DNA from: Apteryx mantelli
Taxonomy: Eukaryota > Chordata > Aves > Apterygiformes > Apterygidae
Direction: 5' to 3'
NCBI RefSeq assembly: GCF_036417845.1
Contig: NC_090014.1
Span: forward strand, 1-64,000
Length of the DNA stretch: 64,000 bases
A program made the translations under genes and the position numbers. Positions 61,701-64,000 of this stretch are shown in pieces; the stretch's first letter is position 1, and every line of letters starts with the position of its first letter. The notes beneath the pieces were generated by a model that saw nothing but the letters and a program-made list of their open reading frames with translations, was not told the DNA's origin and did not search any database.

Positions 61701-64000
61701 ACACCTGGGCCCCTCCCGGGTGCTGGGGTTCCCGCACATCCCGGACACCTGGGCCCCTCCCAGATGGGGTCCTTCACGTCCCGGACACCTGGGCCCCTCC
61801 CGGGTGCTGGGGTTCCCACACATCCCGGACACCTGGGCCCCTCCCCGATGGGGTCCCGCGTGTCCCGGACGCCAGGGCCCCTTCTGGGTGCCGAGGGGGG
61901 GTCCCGCGCTGCCCGGACGCCGGGGCCCCCCCCTGAGAGCCGTCTCCCCGCAGCGGGCACCACGTACATCTTCGGCAAGGGGGGGGCGCTCATCACCTAC
62001 ACGTGGCCCCCCAACGACCGGCCGAGCACCCGCGCCGACCGCCTGGCGCTGGGCTTCAGCACGCAGCAGCGCGACGCCGTGCTCGTGCGCGTGGAGAGCG
62101 CCTCCGGCCTCGGCGACTTCCTGCAGCTGCACATCGTAAGCGCCCGCCCGGACGCCTGGGCCCCTTGCGGGGGGGACGGGGGGTGCCCCGGACACCTGGG
62201 CCCCTTGGGGAAGGGAGGAGGGGGGTGCCCCGGACACCTGGGCCCCTTGGGGAAGGGAGGAGGGGGGGTGCCCTGGACACCTGGGCCCCTGGAGGAGGGT
62301 GGGGGTGGCAGGGGTGGCCCCGGACACCTGGGCCCACCGGGAAGGATGTGGGGTGGAGAAGGGGGTGACTGGGTCCCCTGGGGGGGAGGGGGGTGGCCCC
62401 GGACACCTGGGTCCCCTGGGGGGGAGGGGGGTGGATTGGGAGCCTCCGGACACCTGGATCCCCTGGGAAAGGTGGTGAGGTGCCTGGACGCCTGGGTCCT
62501 CTGTGGGGCGCCCGGACGCCTGGGCCCCCCTGGGAAGGGTGTGGGGCGGATTGGGGGGGGGTGGTGCCCGGATGCCTGGGTCCCTGGCAGGTGATGTAGG
62601 GGGGGGATTGGGAGCCCCCGGACGCCTGGGTCCCCTGGGAGGGTATGGGGTGCCCGGATGCCTGGGTGCTCTGTGGGGCACCCGGACACCTGGGCCCCTG
62701 GGAAGGGTGTGGGGCGCCCGGACGCCTGGGTCCCCCCCGTCCCCCCCGGGGGCCGGCGCAGCTGAGCCGGTGATTCAGCTGCTTCCGCCCCCCCCCCCCC
62801 CCCGTCAGCACCAGCCTCCGGCTCCAGCCGCCCCCGGACGCCTGGGCCCCTGGAGCGGGGGTGCCCGGACACCTGGGTCCCTGCGAGAAGTGGGGGGGGG
62901 TGGCAGGGCCCACCCGGACGCCTGGGCCCCCCCCTCCCCCCCCCGGTGTGTGGGACGCATCCGCCAAAGCGGCTCTGCCACCACCCACCCTCCCCCTCCC
63001 GCCCGGATTAATTTTGGTGCCGCGACGGGGGGGGGGGGGGGGGGGGGTCGTTATTTCGGTCGCGATTAATGCGATTCTCCCTGGGAAACGTCGCTCTGGT
63101 GCGGCAGGGGGAGGGGGGGGGTCCCCGTGGGGAGAGGGCCCAGGCGTCCGGGAGCCCCCGCTCCGCCCCATGACCCCCAGGGACCCCGGCGTCCGGGTGA
63201 TGCTGGTGCCTGGGGGCCCAGGCGTCCGGGGCGGGGGCCCAGGCGTCCGGGGGGGGGGGTGTTCCGCACGGCTGACGCTGGCCCGCAGGCGCAGGGGGCC
63301 GTGGGGAAGGGGCCCAGGCGTCCGGGGGGGGGTGGTGTTCCGCACGGCTGACGCTGGCCCCGCAGGCGCAGGGGGCCGTGGGGGGGGGCCCAGGCGTCCG
63401 GGGGGGGGGGGGGCGTTTTCGGCACGGCTGACGCTGGCCCCGCAGGCGCAGGGGGCCGTGGGGGGGGGCCCAGGCGTCCGGGGGGGGGGGCGTTTTCGGC
63501 GCGGCTGACGCTGGCCCCGCAGGCGCAGGGGGCCGTGGGGAAGGGGCCCAGGCGTCCGGGGGGGGGGGGGCGTTTTCGGCGCGGCTGACGCTGGCCCCGC
63601 AGGCGCAGGGGGCCGTGGGGGGGGGGCCCAGGCGTCCGGGGGGGGGGGGGGCGTTTTCGGCACGGCTGACGCTGGCCCCGCAGGCGCAGGGGGCCGTGGG
63701 GGGGGGGCCCAGGCGTCCGGGGGGGGGGGGTGTTCCGCACGGCTGACGCTGGCCCCGCAGGCGCAGGGGGCCGTGGGGGGGGGGCCCAGGCGTCCGGGGG
63801 GGGCCCAGGGCGTCCGGGGGGGGGGGGTGTTCCGCACGGCTGACGCTGGCCCCGCAGGCGCAGGGGGCCGTGGGGGGGGGCCCAGGCGTCCGGGGGGGGG
63901 GGCGTTTTCGGCGCGGCTGACGCTGGGCCCCGCAGGCGCAGGGGGCCGTGGGGGGGGGCCCAGGCGTCCGGGGGGGGGGGGGGGCGTTTTCGGCGCGGCT
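17954..64000 (+). CDS. NRXN2: NRXN2 (neurexin-2 alpha), signal peptide to LG6 start; 3' end beyond window
   Basis: Neurexins are presynaptic single-pass receptors that bind neuroligins, LRRTMs, cerebellins and dystroglycan. Seventeen exons are placed: 17954-18716, 22500-22517, 25287-25316, 26674-26739, 27903-28204, 29446-29490, 33336-33497, 35475-35916, 37221-37604, 38302-38505, 40746-40772, 43893-44012, 45673-46054, 48233-48425, 50273-50446, 51461-51580 and 61954-62135. The order is LG1-EGF1-LG2-LG3-EGF2-LG4-LG5-EGF3-LG6 (start), the canonical alpha layout. Phases agree throughout except in 48233-48425 (two extra C). Arg/Ala-rich substitutions distinguish it from NRXN1 and NRXN3, and adjacency to RASGRP2 supports NRXN2. 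The rest of LG6, stalk, transmembrane segment and PDZ ligand lie downstream. Confidence 0.96.
18717..20870 (+). repeat. Intronic VNTRs, GGGTCCTTGCAC-type and TTGCACGTTGCAATG-type
   Basis: 18730-19540 repeats GGGTCCTTGCACCAACACGG-like units. 19540-20870 is built of CTTTGCACGTTGCAATG and a longer block starting AGCTGCGATGTGGCTGCGCT (19530, 19709, 19958, 20229). Degeneracy rises toward 20870. No exon is seen. Confidence 0.85.
20870..20990. repeat. Two dispersed-motif copies and a CA tract
   Basis: Reverse motif copies at about 20897 and 20914, then C-rich sequence and a short ACACACACACAC run near 20970. No coding signal. Confidence 0.7.
20990..21240 (+). promoter_or_regulatory. RFX/X-box-like motif cluster in NRXN2 intron
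   Basis: About 250 bp of non-tandem sequence holds many GTTGCC/GGCAAC words. GTTGCCATGGAGAC (21108-21121) fits the classical X-box bound by RFX factors, with TGGCAACC at 21092 and further GTTGCC at 21023, 21049, 21068 and 21151. A regulatory role is inferred from motif density. Confidence 0.5.
21240..22180 (+). repeat. Intronic VNTR, GTGCAAACCCC-type
   Basis: Units such as GGGCGTGCAAACCCCCTGGG with GTGCTATGGGG, and later GCAAACCTTGCTGGGTCGTG, about 35-50 bp each. 22180-22440 becomes CCCCCCCTTGCACGTT repeats and plain GC-rich sequence. Confidence 0.85.
22500..22517 (+). CDS. NRXN2: NRXN2-alpha SS1 microexon 1
   Basis: Eighteen bases between CCCCGCAG and GTGAGC, phase 1 at both ends, encoding EELPVE after EGF1. 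It aligns with the human NRXN2 segment EEHPMEG at alternative splice site 1. Flanking splice signals are good, and skipping preserves frame. Confidence 0.82.
22518..23320 (+). repeat. Intronic VNTR, CTCGTGCAAAGCTC-type
   Basis: Repeats of GGGACTCGTGCAAAGCTCAG and GGGGTTTCGTGCAAAGGTC, changing after about 23090 to GTGCGACGCTCGGGGGCTCG. No exon is seen. Confidence 0.85.
23320..24115 (+). repeat. Intronic VNTR, GTGCGAGCCGGGTCCGTG-type
   Basis: About a dozen units of roughly 40-60 bp built from GTGTGCGAGCCGGGTCCGTG plus GAGGACGTGCACATGC, TG-rich on the + strand. Confidence 0.85.
24120..24350 (+). promoter_or_regulatory. Octamer/CCAAT/CRE-like cluster in NRXN2 intron
   Basis: Non-repetitive block with TGACATCA (24168-24175), CCAAT (24187-24191), ATGCAAAT octamers (24203-24210 and 24291-24298), GC box GGGCGGGGC (24281-24289) and CCAAT (24315-24319). 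It resembles a POU/NF-Y/Sp enhancer or promoter. Function is inferred. Confidence 0.5.
24351..24860 (+). repeat. GC-box-bearing VNTR and GTGCGAGGCCCC repeat
   Basis: 24360-24560 has five units containing GGGGCGGGGCTTGCA, so Sp1-type GC boxes are repeated. 24640-24850 repeats CTCGTGCGAGGCCCCGTGC. Confidence 0.8.
24861..25286 (+). repeat. Pyrimidine-rich tract leading to the microexon acceptor
   Basis: After CGTC repeats (24965-25010) and an AT-rich patch (25035-25065), 25105-25285 is an almost uninterrupted C/T tract with TTTTTTGC repeats. It is an unusually long polypyrimidine tract ending at AAG before the SS1 microexon. Confidence 0.8.
25287..25316 (+). CDS. NRXN2: NRXN2-alpha SS1 microexon 2
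   Basis: Thirty bases, phase 1 at both ends, encoding [10 protein letters not shown], matching the human NRXN2 SS1 insert GPAHLTLNSEG. The acceptor is AAG after the long pyrimidine tract; the donor is GTATGA. Skipping preserves frame, as expected for a cassette. Confidence 0.92.
25440..26640 (+). repeat. Intronic VNTR with perfect 55-bp core array
   Basis: CTTGCACGGAGACCC occurs at 25576, 25631, 25686, 25741 and 25796, an exact 55-bp period with essentially identical units. Beyond 25860 the units (TTGCACGGGGACCCGAGGGA) become irregular to about 26620. Confidence 0.92.
26674..26739 (+). CDS. NRXN2: NRXN2-alpha putative SS1 exon 3
   Basis: Sixty-six bases between CCGCCCAG and GTCAGT, phase 1 at both ends, encoding [20 protein letters not shown] then AK. 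Position, phase symmetry and open frame fit an SS1 cassette exon, but the Gly/Ala-rich peptide is poorly conserved, so this is less certain than the other microexons. Confidence 0.6.
26740..27900 (+). repeat. Intronic VNTR, GCACACGTGTGCTGTGCACG-type
   Basis: One motif pair in opposite orientations (26748 and 26798), then 26940-27300 with ~57-60-bp units containing GTGTGCACACGTGTGC and GGTGCACGTCCGCCCCTGCA, and 27330-27800 with GCACGCAGGTGCACATCC. These words are self-complementary and may form cruciforms or Z-DNA. Confidence 0.85.
27903..28204 (+). CDS. NRXN2: NRXN2-alpha exon: first part of LG2
   Basis: Encodes [20 protein letters not shown] through [20 protein letters not shown] and [17 protein letters not shown]. 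It is nearly identical to the mammalian LG2 (the neurexophilin and dystroglycan-binding region). Entry phase 1, exit phase 0, donor GTAGGG. Confidence 0.97.
28205..29100 (+). repeat. Dispersed-motif array with 38-bp period
   Basis: One forward copy (28247), then about 25 reverse copies. From about 28620 to 29080 the reverse motif forms an almost regular 38-bp array with the spacer TTCCCCATGGGGCTGATGTT. This is the most ordered motif cluster in the window. Confidence 0.9.
29100..29445 (+). other. Homopolymer-rich intron segment
   Basis: G runs (29116-29170), C runs and CCCCCACTAAC repeats (29310-29360). CTAACGAGGTTTCTAC at 29183 resembles the flank of the stem-loop at 14156. No exon before 29446. 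Confidence 0.6.
29446..29490 (+). CDS. NRXN2: NRXN2-alpha SS2 exon with internal alternative donor
   Basis: Forty-five bases between GCCCGGCAG and GTAGAT encode [15 protein letters not shown], the complete SS2 insert of mammalian NRXN2. ATG/GTAAAC at 29467-29475 is an internal donor that would give the known short form HAGIGHAM (24 bases). Both lengths and full skipping keep frame, so three SS2 isoforms are possible. Confidence 0.95.
29491..29719 (+). other. Intron segment, GC-rich, no feature
   Basis: C-rich and CpG-rich sequence after the SS2 exon. No recognisable repeat array or exon. Confidence 0.5.
29720..30175 (+). repeat. Polypyrimidine microsatellite, TTTTCTTTCCCCCC-type
   Basis: About 450 bp of pure or nearly pure T/C, with a regular 14-bp unit (CCCCCCTTTTCTTT) at 29860-29980 and CATTTTCTGTCATTTTTCC units at 30015-30120. 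Mirror-symmetric pyrimidine tracts can form triplex (H-DNA). Confidence 0.9.
30180..30495 (+). other. CpG-dense intron segment
   Basis: C runs, CCTCGCACGTGG repeats (30312-30365) and a CTCCTCCTC triplet run (30405-30445). No exon is recognised. Confidence 0.5.
30496..32115 (+). repeat. Intronic TG-rich VNTRs, ~89-bp units then GTGTGCATATGCA-type
   Basis: 30590-31170: CAAGGTCACGGCTCTG recurs near 30598, 30687, 30857 and 30947 (about 89-bp spacing, one unit variant at 30776). 31500-32115: GTGTGCATATGCATGTGTGT-type alternating repeats. Confidence 0.87.
32116..32635 (+). other. Degenerate repeats and two motif copies
   Basis: GTCCCGTCCCGTGCCGTGCC (32200-32235), CTCGCACGCCCC words, a non-repetitive stretch (32340-32430), then two reverse motif copies (32512, 32540) and a G run. 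No exon is seen. Confidence 0.6.
32636..33180 (+). repeat. Intronic ~36-bp VNTR, CTTGCACAAGTC-type
   Basis: About fifteen units combining CCTCGCACGAGGCC with GGTGCATCTTTGCACAAGCC. The words CGCACGAG and TTGCACAA are imperfect palindromes. Confidence 0.85.
33336..33497 (+). CDS. NRXN2: NRXN2-alpha exon: central LG2
   Basis: Fifty-four codons: [40 protein letters not shown] and [14 protein letters not shown]. One difference (V for I) from human is apparent. Phase 0 at both ends, acceptor GTGCCGCAG, donor GTGAGC. Confidence 0.98.
33498..34250 (+). repeat. Intronic VNTR, GTGCAACGGTGCATGG-type
   Basis: Repeats of GGGGTGCAATGGTGCATGGG with ACATGGGGTGCAACAGTGC. Longer blocks around 33830-33900 and 33950-34020 are near-identical (~120 bp apart). 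Confidence 0.87.
34251..35440 (+). repeat. Higher-order repeat of 20-bp GCGTGTGCATGCTGTGCATT monomers
   Basis: 20-bp monomers of alternating purine-pyrimidine are organised into larger units ending GCCGTGCACGGCCCC. That boundary occurs near 34591, 34691, 34771, 34871, 34971, 35051, 35151 and 35251, i.e. units of 100, 80, 100, 100, 80, 100 and 100 bp. Confidence 0.92.
35475..35916 (+). CDS. NRXN2: NRXN2-alpha exon: end of LG2 and start of LG3
   Basis: Encodes [74 protein letters not shown] and [16 protein letters not shown] Pro/Arg-rich loop ([15 protein letters not shown]) replaces the Gly/Ser-rich loop of mammals. Entry phase 0, exit phase 1, donor GTGCGC. Confidence 0.97.
35917..36410 (+). 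repeat. Intronic VNTR resembling the preceding exon-donor junction
   Basis: Units combine GTGTGCGTGCACGGAGGGGT with TGCACGGGGTGCAAAGGGTG. The word GGGTGCAAAGGGTGCGCGTG (near 36171) resembles the true junction GGGCGCAAAG/GTGCGCGTGC at 35907-35926. Confidence 0.8.
36411..37150 (+). repeat. Intronic VNTR, CCCTGCACATCCCTGTGCA-type
   Basis: Short CACATCCCTG words combine into larger near-identical blocks of ~100-120 bp containing CCATAGACCCTATGCACC (36990, 37087) or CCTATACACCCTATGC. Confidence 0.87.
37221..37604 (+). CDS. NRXN2: NRXN2-alpha exon: end of LG3 and EGF2
   Basis: Begins [20 protein letters not shown], continues [35 protein letters not shown], then EGF2 with six cysteines ([20 protein letters not shown] then [15 protein letters not shown]). 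Phase 1 at entry and exit, donor GTGGGC, directly followed by a variant of the dispersed motif. Confidence 0.97.
37605..38301 (+). repeat. Dispersed-motif cluster including stem-loop element, copy 2
   Basis: Reverse motif copies at 37608-37960 and 38088-38280 flank 37966-38166, a near-identical copy of 9242-9440 (constant offset 28,724). The stem-loop is at 38028-38054. One copy is thus in an NRXN2 intron and the other between the genes. Confidence 0.9.
38302..38505 (+). CDS. NRXN2: NRXN2-alpha exon: start of LG4
   Basis: [60 protein letters not shown], matching LG4 of mammalian neurexins. Phase 1 at both ends, acceptor GGCCCCGCAG, donor GTGAGC. Confidence 0.97.
38506..39470 (+). repeat. Intronic VNTRs, GTGCAACGCGGGTGCACG- and GGGATCC-type
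   Basis: 38560-38690 has GTGCAACGCGGGTGCACG units. 38860-39270 is a ~20-bp repeat of TGGGATCAGGGATCCCCCC. 39270-39470 is GC-rich single-copy-like sequence without a recognisable exon. Confidence 0.8.
39471..40590 (+). repeat. Intronic 93-bp VNTR, GTGCACGGCGCTGCACG-type
   Basis: AGCCCTGATC recurs at 39521, 39614, 39987 (as CTGACC), 40080, 40173 and 40266, with exact 93-bp spacing within each run. Monomers are ~31 bp (CCCCGTGCACGGCGCTGCAC). 93 is a multiple of three, so long artefactual frames result. Confidence 0.92.
40746..40772 (+). CDS. NRXN2: NRXN2-alpha SS3 microexon
   Basis: Twenty-seven bases, phase 1 at both ends, encoding DCVRIGCLP, with Ser formed across the next junction. It corresponds to the SS3 insert (human DCLRVGCAPS). 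The acceptor TCTCTTCTCTCCCCAG is strong and the donor is GTAAGT, the best consensus donor in the gene. Skipping preserves frame. Confidence 0.94.
40773..41375 (+). repeat. Intronic CATC/CGTC tetranucleotide-derived VNTR
   Basis: CCATCCATCCGTCCCTCTGT-type repeats. A block from about 40800 recurs around 41000 (TCCATCCCGACGTCCCTCCA at 40870 and 41053), a ~180-bp duplication. Confidence 0.9.
41376..42200 (+). repeat. Intronic repeats, GGGACACGCGTGTGCA-type, and motif copies
   Basis: Reverse motif at 41383, then 41460-41700 units of GGGACACGCGTGTGCAGGGA, a forward motif at 41957, and GC-rich degenerate sequence with ACACGCGTGTGC words. No exon is seen. Confidence 0.8.
42200..43870 (+). repeat. 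Intronic 57-bp VNTR, GTGTGCATGCAGGGTGTTGC-type
   Basis: Early part: 56-60-bp units with GGCTGCAGCCGTGTGCGTGG. From 43030 the word GTGTTGCAGCC recurs at exactly 57-bp spacing (43030, 43087, 43144, 43201, 43258, 43315), then truncated units. 43680-43860 is GCGTGGCGTGTGCGTGGCGT. Many units contain TGTCGCAGGC, acceptor-like on +. Confidence 0.9.
43893..44012 (+). CDS. NRXN2: NRXN2-alpha exon: central LG4
   Basis: Encodes [20 protein letters not shown] then [20 protein letters not shown], including the conserved DDNEWH turn. Phase 1 at both ends. The donor GTGCCG is weak, but the junction with GQM in the next exon is exact. Confidence 0.97.
44013..45620 (+). repeat. Intronic VNTRs, GGGACACGGGTGCA- and GGGGTGCAGATGCGGGTGCA-type
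   Basis: 44040-44490: blocks of GGATGCACATGGGATGGGGG with GGGACATGGGGACATGGC. 44510-45600: ~20-bp units GGGGTGCAGATGCAGGTTCA with interspersed GTGCAATGCAGGGTTGCGGG. Confidence 0.88.
45673..46054 (+). CDS. NRXN2: NRXN2-alpha exon: end of LG4 and start of LG5
   Basis: [100 protein letters not shown] and VVELVKG. Highly conserved. Entry phase 1, exit phase 2, donor GTGAGC. Confidence 0.98.
46055..47170 (+). repeat. Intronic ~29-bp [24 protein letters not shown]-type
   Basis: About 35 units of ~29 bp (GGGGACCTCGGGGATGGGTT plus GAGGACCAC) with few other words. No exon is seen. Confidence 0.92.
47171..47600 (+). repeat. Intronic C-rich repeats (CCCCGCCCCTTTGCACC-type)
   Basis: GGCCCCGCCCCTTTGCACCA and CCCCACCCCC words rich in inverted GC boxes, grading into the partial-exon copies that begin near 47600. 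Confidence 0.8.
47600..48232 (+). repeat. Tandem partial copies of the next NRXN2 exon start
   Basis: Acceptor plus the first ~36 bases of exon 48233-48425 are copied at 47743, 47834, 47972 and 48088, with a decayed copy at 47606. Translations are [36 protein letters not shown] and [12 protein letters not shown]. After GGGCC each copy reads TGGGCTA and returns to C-rich repeat, whereas the true exon reads GTCGCTCATG. Confidence 0.93.
48233..48425 (+). CDS. NRXN2: NRXN2-alpha exon: central LG5, frame broken by two extra bases
   Basis: Starts (completing Gly) [20 protein letters not shown], then [20 protein letters not shown] and HGLRVDGR. The expected continuation ending [14 protein letters not shown] is present but two bases out of frame. 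Length is 193; the family needs 191. The surplus bases sit in C runs 48377-48381 and 48386-48389. Read literally, the frame reaches TGA at 51548-51550 in EGF3. Either homopolymer error or a lesion. Confidence 0.9.
48426..50270 (+). repeat. Intronic G-rich VNTRs, GGGGTGCATGCATGGGGG- and GGGTTGTGCATGGGTGG-type
   Basis: 48470-49330: GGTGCATGCATGGGGGGGGA with AGCCCACGG. 49330-49550: GGGGGCACCTATGGGG. 49550-50200: GGGGTGCACCCAGGGGGGTC with GTGCATGGGTGGGTG. Many G4-compatible runs on the + strand. No exon is seen. Confidence 0.88.
50273..50446 (+). CDS. NRXN2: NRXN2-alpha exon: end of LG5
   Basis: [40 protein letters not shown] and [19 protein letters not shown]. The ASRALLGR loop differs from human SKNMFSN; the rest is near-identical. 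Intended entry and exit phase 1, donor GTGAGC. Confidence 0.97.
50447..50830 (+). repeat. Four downstream copies of the exon end plus donor
   Basis: GGCCACGTCGAGCGCGGCTG followed by CGACG/GTGAGC, the last bases of exon 50273-50446 with its donor (GGCC at 50422), recurs at 50523, 50613, 50702 and 50790, separated by GTGCACGGGTGCATGGGGTG spacers (period 88-101). The first copy has a 2-base TC insertion. Confidence 0.93.
50831..51460 (+). repeat. Degenerate GTGCACGGGGGGCAC-type repeats
   Basis: GTGCAGGGGGCACAG, GGGTGCACGAGGGCACACG and related words continue from the preceding array with increasing decay up to the acceptor at 51460. Confidence 0.75.
51461..51580 (+). CDS. NRXN2: NRXN2-alpha exon: EGF3
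   Basis: [40 protein letters not shown]: a complete EGF repeat with six cysteines, nearly identical to human. Phase 1 at both ends, donor GTGAGT. It joins 61954 to form Pro (C + CG). Confidence 0.98.
51581..52380 (+). repeat. Intronic VNTR, GTGTCCCCATGTCCCTTGCA-type
   Basis: About 27-30-bp units: CACGCGTGTGTCCCCATGGC with CCTCGCACGGG. Similar in wording to the unrelated array in the first full RASGRP2 intron (274-1666). Confidence 0.87.
52381..52500. repeat. Two dispersed-motif copies
   Basis: Forward GGCCCAGGCGTCCGGG at about 52418 and 52466 in CACACACACCCCCC sequence. Confidence 0.8.
52501..53600 (+). repeat. Intronic VNTR, GGATGTGGGTCCGGCTGTGG-type
   Basis: ~20-bp words (GCCGTGGGGCCGGATGTGGG, GGTCTGGCTGGTGCCATGGG) combine into longer duplicated blocks. 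Open in several frames on both strands; no conserved protein is visible. Confidence 0.88.
53601..54600 (+). repeat. Pyrimidine-rich repeats, CTCCTC and CATCCCTCCATCC types
   Basis: 53600-53720 is CTCCTCCTCCTCC with CCTCCCTCCCTCCC. 53880-54600 is CATCCTCCATCCCTCCATCC, tetranucleotide-derived. Confidence 0.88.
54601..55317 (+). repeat. CCCCATTTTGGGGGGATTT repeat up to the gap
   Basis: From about 54780, ~35-40-bp units with CCCCATTTTGGGGGGATTTT and GAGCACCGC. The array runs directly into the run of N. Confidence 0.85.
55318..55517. other. Assembly gap, 200 N
   Basis: Exactly 200 unknown bases with the same class of repeat on both sides. The round number suggests a placeholder of unknown true length. 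It lies about 600 bp upstream of the beta start codon. Confidence 0.98.
55518..56111 (+). promoter_or_regulatory. NRXN2: NRXN2-beta promoter and 5' leader region
   Basis: 55540-55930 has GGGCCCCCCCAGCCCATTTT repeats, then two T-rich tracts and a CpG-rich leader. No TATA box is evident. A seven-codon upstream frame (ATG 56082, TGA 56100-56102) ends ten bases before the beta ATG. Promoter activity is inferred from position ahead of the beta exon. Confidence 0.5.
56112..56295 (+). CDS. NRXN2: NRXN2-beta specific first exon
   Basis: ATG 56112 opens [20 protein letters not shown] (signal peptide), then [20 protein letters not shown] and [17 protein letters not shown], the hallmark beta-neurexin histidine-rich segment (human [20 protein letters not shown]). 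Ends phase 1 before GTGAGT and joins 61954 to give [13 protein letters not shown], as in human beta. The signal is shorter than human NRXN2-beta. Its hydrophobic core ([15 protein letters not shown]) closely resembles that of the alpha exon here ([15 protein letters not shown]). Confidence 0.96.
56296..58840 (+). repeat. Intronic 42-bp VNTR, CCAGACCTGGCCTTCCTCCT-type
   Basis: 56400-57300 is a fairly regular 42-bp array (CAGACCTGGCCTTCCTCCTC plus TTCCTCATGGGGACCCCC). To 58700 the units vary in length. Pyrimidine-rich on +. 42 being divisible by three explains long open frames. Confidence 0.92.
58841..60240 (+). repeat. Intronic VNTR, GTGCACCAGCCCCCGTGCA-type
   Basis: Words GTGCACCAGCCCCCGT, GCATTGCACCAGCCCC and CACGGCCCCGTCCTCGTGCA combine for 1.4 kb. 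No exon is seen. Confidence 0.9.
60241..61140 (+). repeat. GTGCTGGATTTGGGG repeat, TG-rich repeat and G27 run
   Basis: 60310-60550: TTTGTGCTGGATTTGGGG-type. 60610-60980: CACACGTGTGTCAGGGGCGT and GCATGCACACGCGTGT. 61083-61109 is an uninterrupted run of 27 G. Confidence 0.85.
61141..61940 (+). repeat. Dispersed-motif array in NRXN2 intron
   Basis: About 20 reverse copies, many as the CpG-decayed form CCGGACACCTGGGCCCC, with spacer CTCCCAGATGGGGTCC and period ~35-40 bp. It ends just before the acceptor of the LG6 exon. Confidence 0.9.
61954..62135 (+). CDS. NRXN2: NRXN2 exon: start of LG6 (alpha and beta)
   Basis: Completes Pro (alpha) or Ala (beta), then [40 protein letters not shown] and [20 protein letters not shown]. 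This is the domain that binds neuroligin and LRRTM. Entry phase 1, exit phase 0, acceptor TCTCCCCGCAG, donor GTAAGC. SS4 lies further downstream. Confidence 0.98.
62136..62950 (+). repeat. Dispersed-motif array
   Basis: Reverse motif copies from 62148 to 62720 and at about 62833, 62867 and 62915, separated by GGGGAAGGGAGGAGGGG-type spacers. 62950-63130 is C/G homopolymer-rich intron with no exon. Confidence 0.88.
63130..64000 (+). repeat. Nine tandem copies of an acceptor plus exon-start module
   Basis: Each ~77-81-bp unit (one 97) holds CGGCTGACGCTGGCCCCGCA, G, then GCGCAGGGGGCCGTGGGG, then a forward dispersed motif and a G run. Acceptor AG precedes 63289, 63366, 63446, 63523, 63603, 63684, 63761, 63858 and 63936. 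The post-acceptor bases translate AQGAVG, matching DQGTVG that starts the next LG6 exon. None continues into the conserved VIFNVG, so the real exon lies beyond 64000. Confidence 0.93.

Noticed and set aside
9150-64000. Transposable elements such as CR1 or LTR fragments
   Set aside because: I saw no reverse transcriptase-like frame, terminal repeats or typical 3' tails. The dispersed 16-bp motif and the 200-bp stem-loop unit are too short to assign to a known family by eye.

Overview
This is nuclear vertebrate DNA from two adjacent genes read on the + strand: the 3' part of RASGRP2 (CalDAG-GEFI), followed by most of NRXN2 (neurexin-2), including the neurexin-2-beta first exon. RASGRP2 followed by NRXN2 in the same orientation matches my memory of human 11q13. 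The extreme GC content, many CpGs, compact introns almost wholly made of minisatellites, and lack of any recognisable interspersed transposon suggest a bird (or other sauropsid) microchromosome. The species cannot be read from the sequence.

Layout. 1-8813: ten RASGRP2 coding exons giving an uninterrupted 378-residue C-terminal part (end of the CDC25 RasGEF domain, two EF-hands, C1 zinc finger, C-terminal tail). A stop lies at 8811-8813 and an AATAAA at 9129-9134. 9150-15300: intergenic VNTRs. 15310-15400: TATA/CCAAT/octamer promoter, the best candidate for NRXN2-alpha. 15707-17953: a 2.2-kb frame-preserving repeat, open in the NRXN2 frame, running into the signal peptide and LG1/EGF1 exon (ends 18716). 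22500-51580: fifteen further alpha exons, including the SS1 microexons, the SS2 exon with an internal donor, and the SS3 microexon, covering LG2 to EGF3. 56112-56295: neurexin-2-beta specific first exon. 61954-62135: first LG6 exon, shared by alpha and beta. The window ends before the next LG6 exon.

What stands out. Introns are almost saturated with tandem repeats, and in at least five of them the repeat unit contains a copy of the adjoining splice junction (acceptor plus the first exon bases, or last exon bases plus donor). The clearest cases are upstream of the RASGRP2 exons at 3500 and 4704, upstream of the NRXN2 exon at 48233, downstream of the NRXN2 exon ending at 50446, and the nine-copy array that closes the window. 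A 16-bp motif (GGCCCAGGCGTCCGGG and its complement) is dispersed in well over 100 copies across introns and intergenic DNA of both genes. A ~200-bp element with a perfect stem-loop is duplicated 28.7 kb apart.

The NRXN2 exon 48233-48425 carries two surplus C bases in homopolymers that break the frame. This is either an assembly error or a real lesion. A 200-base run of N lies at 55318-55517. Nearly all other long open frames on both strands are by-products of repeats whose period is a multiple of three. Gene identities rest on comparison of the translated exons with remembered family sequences, not on a database search.
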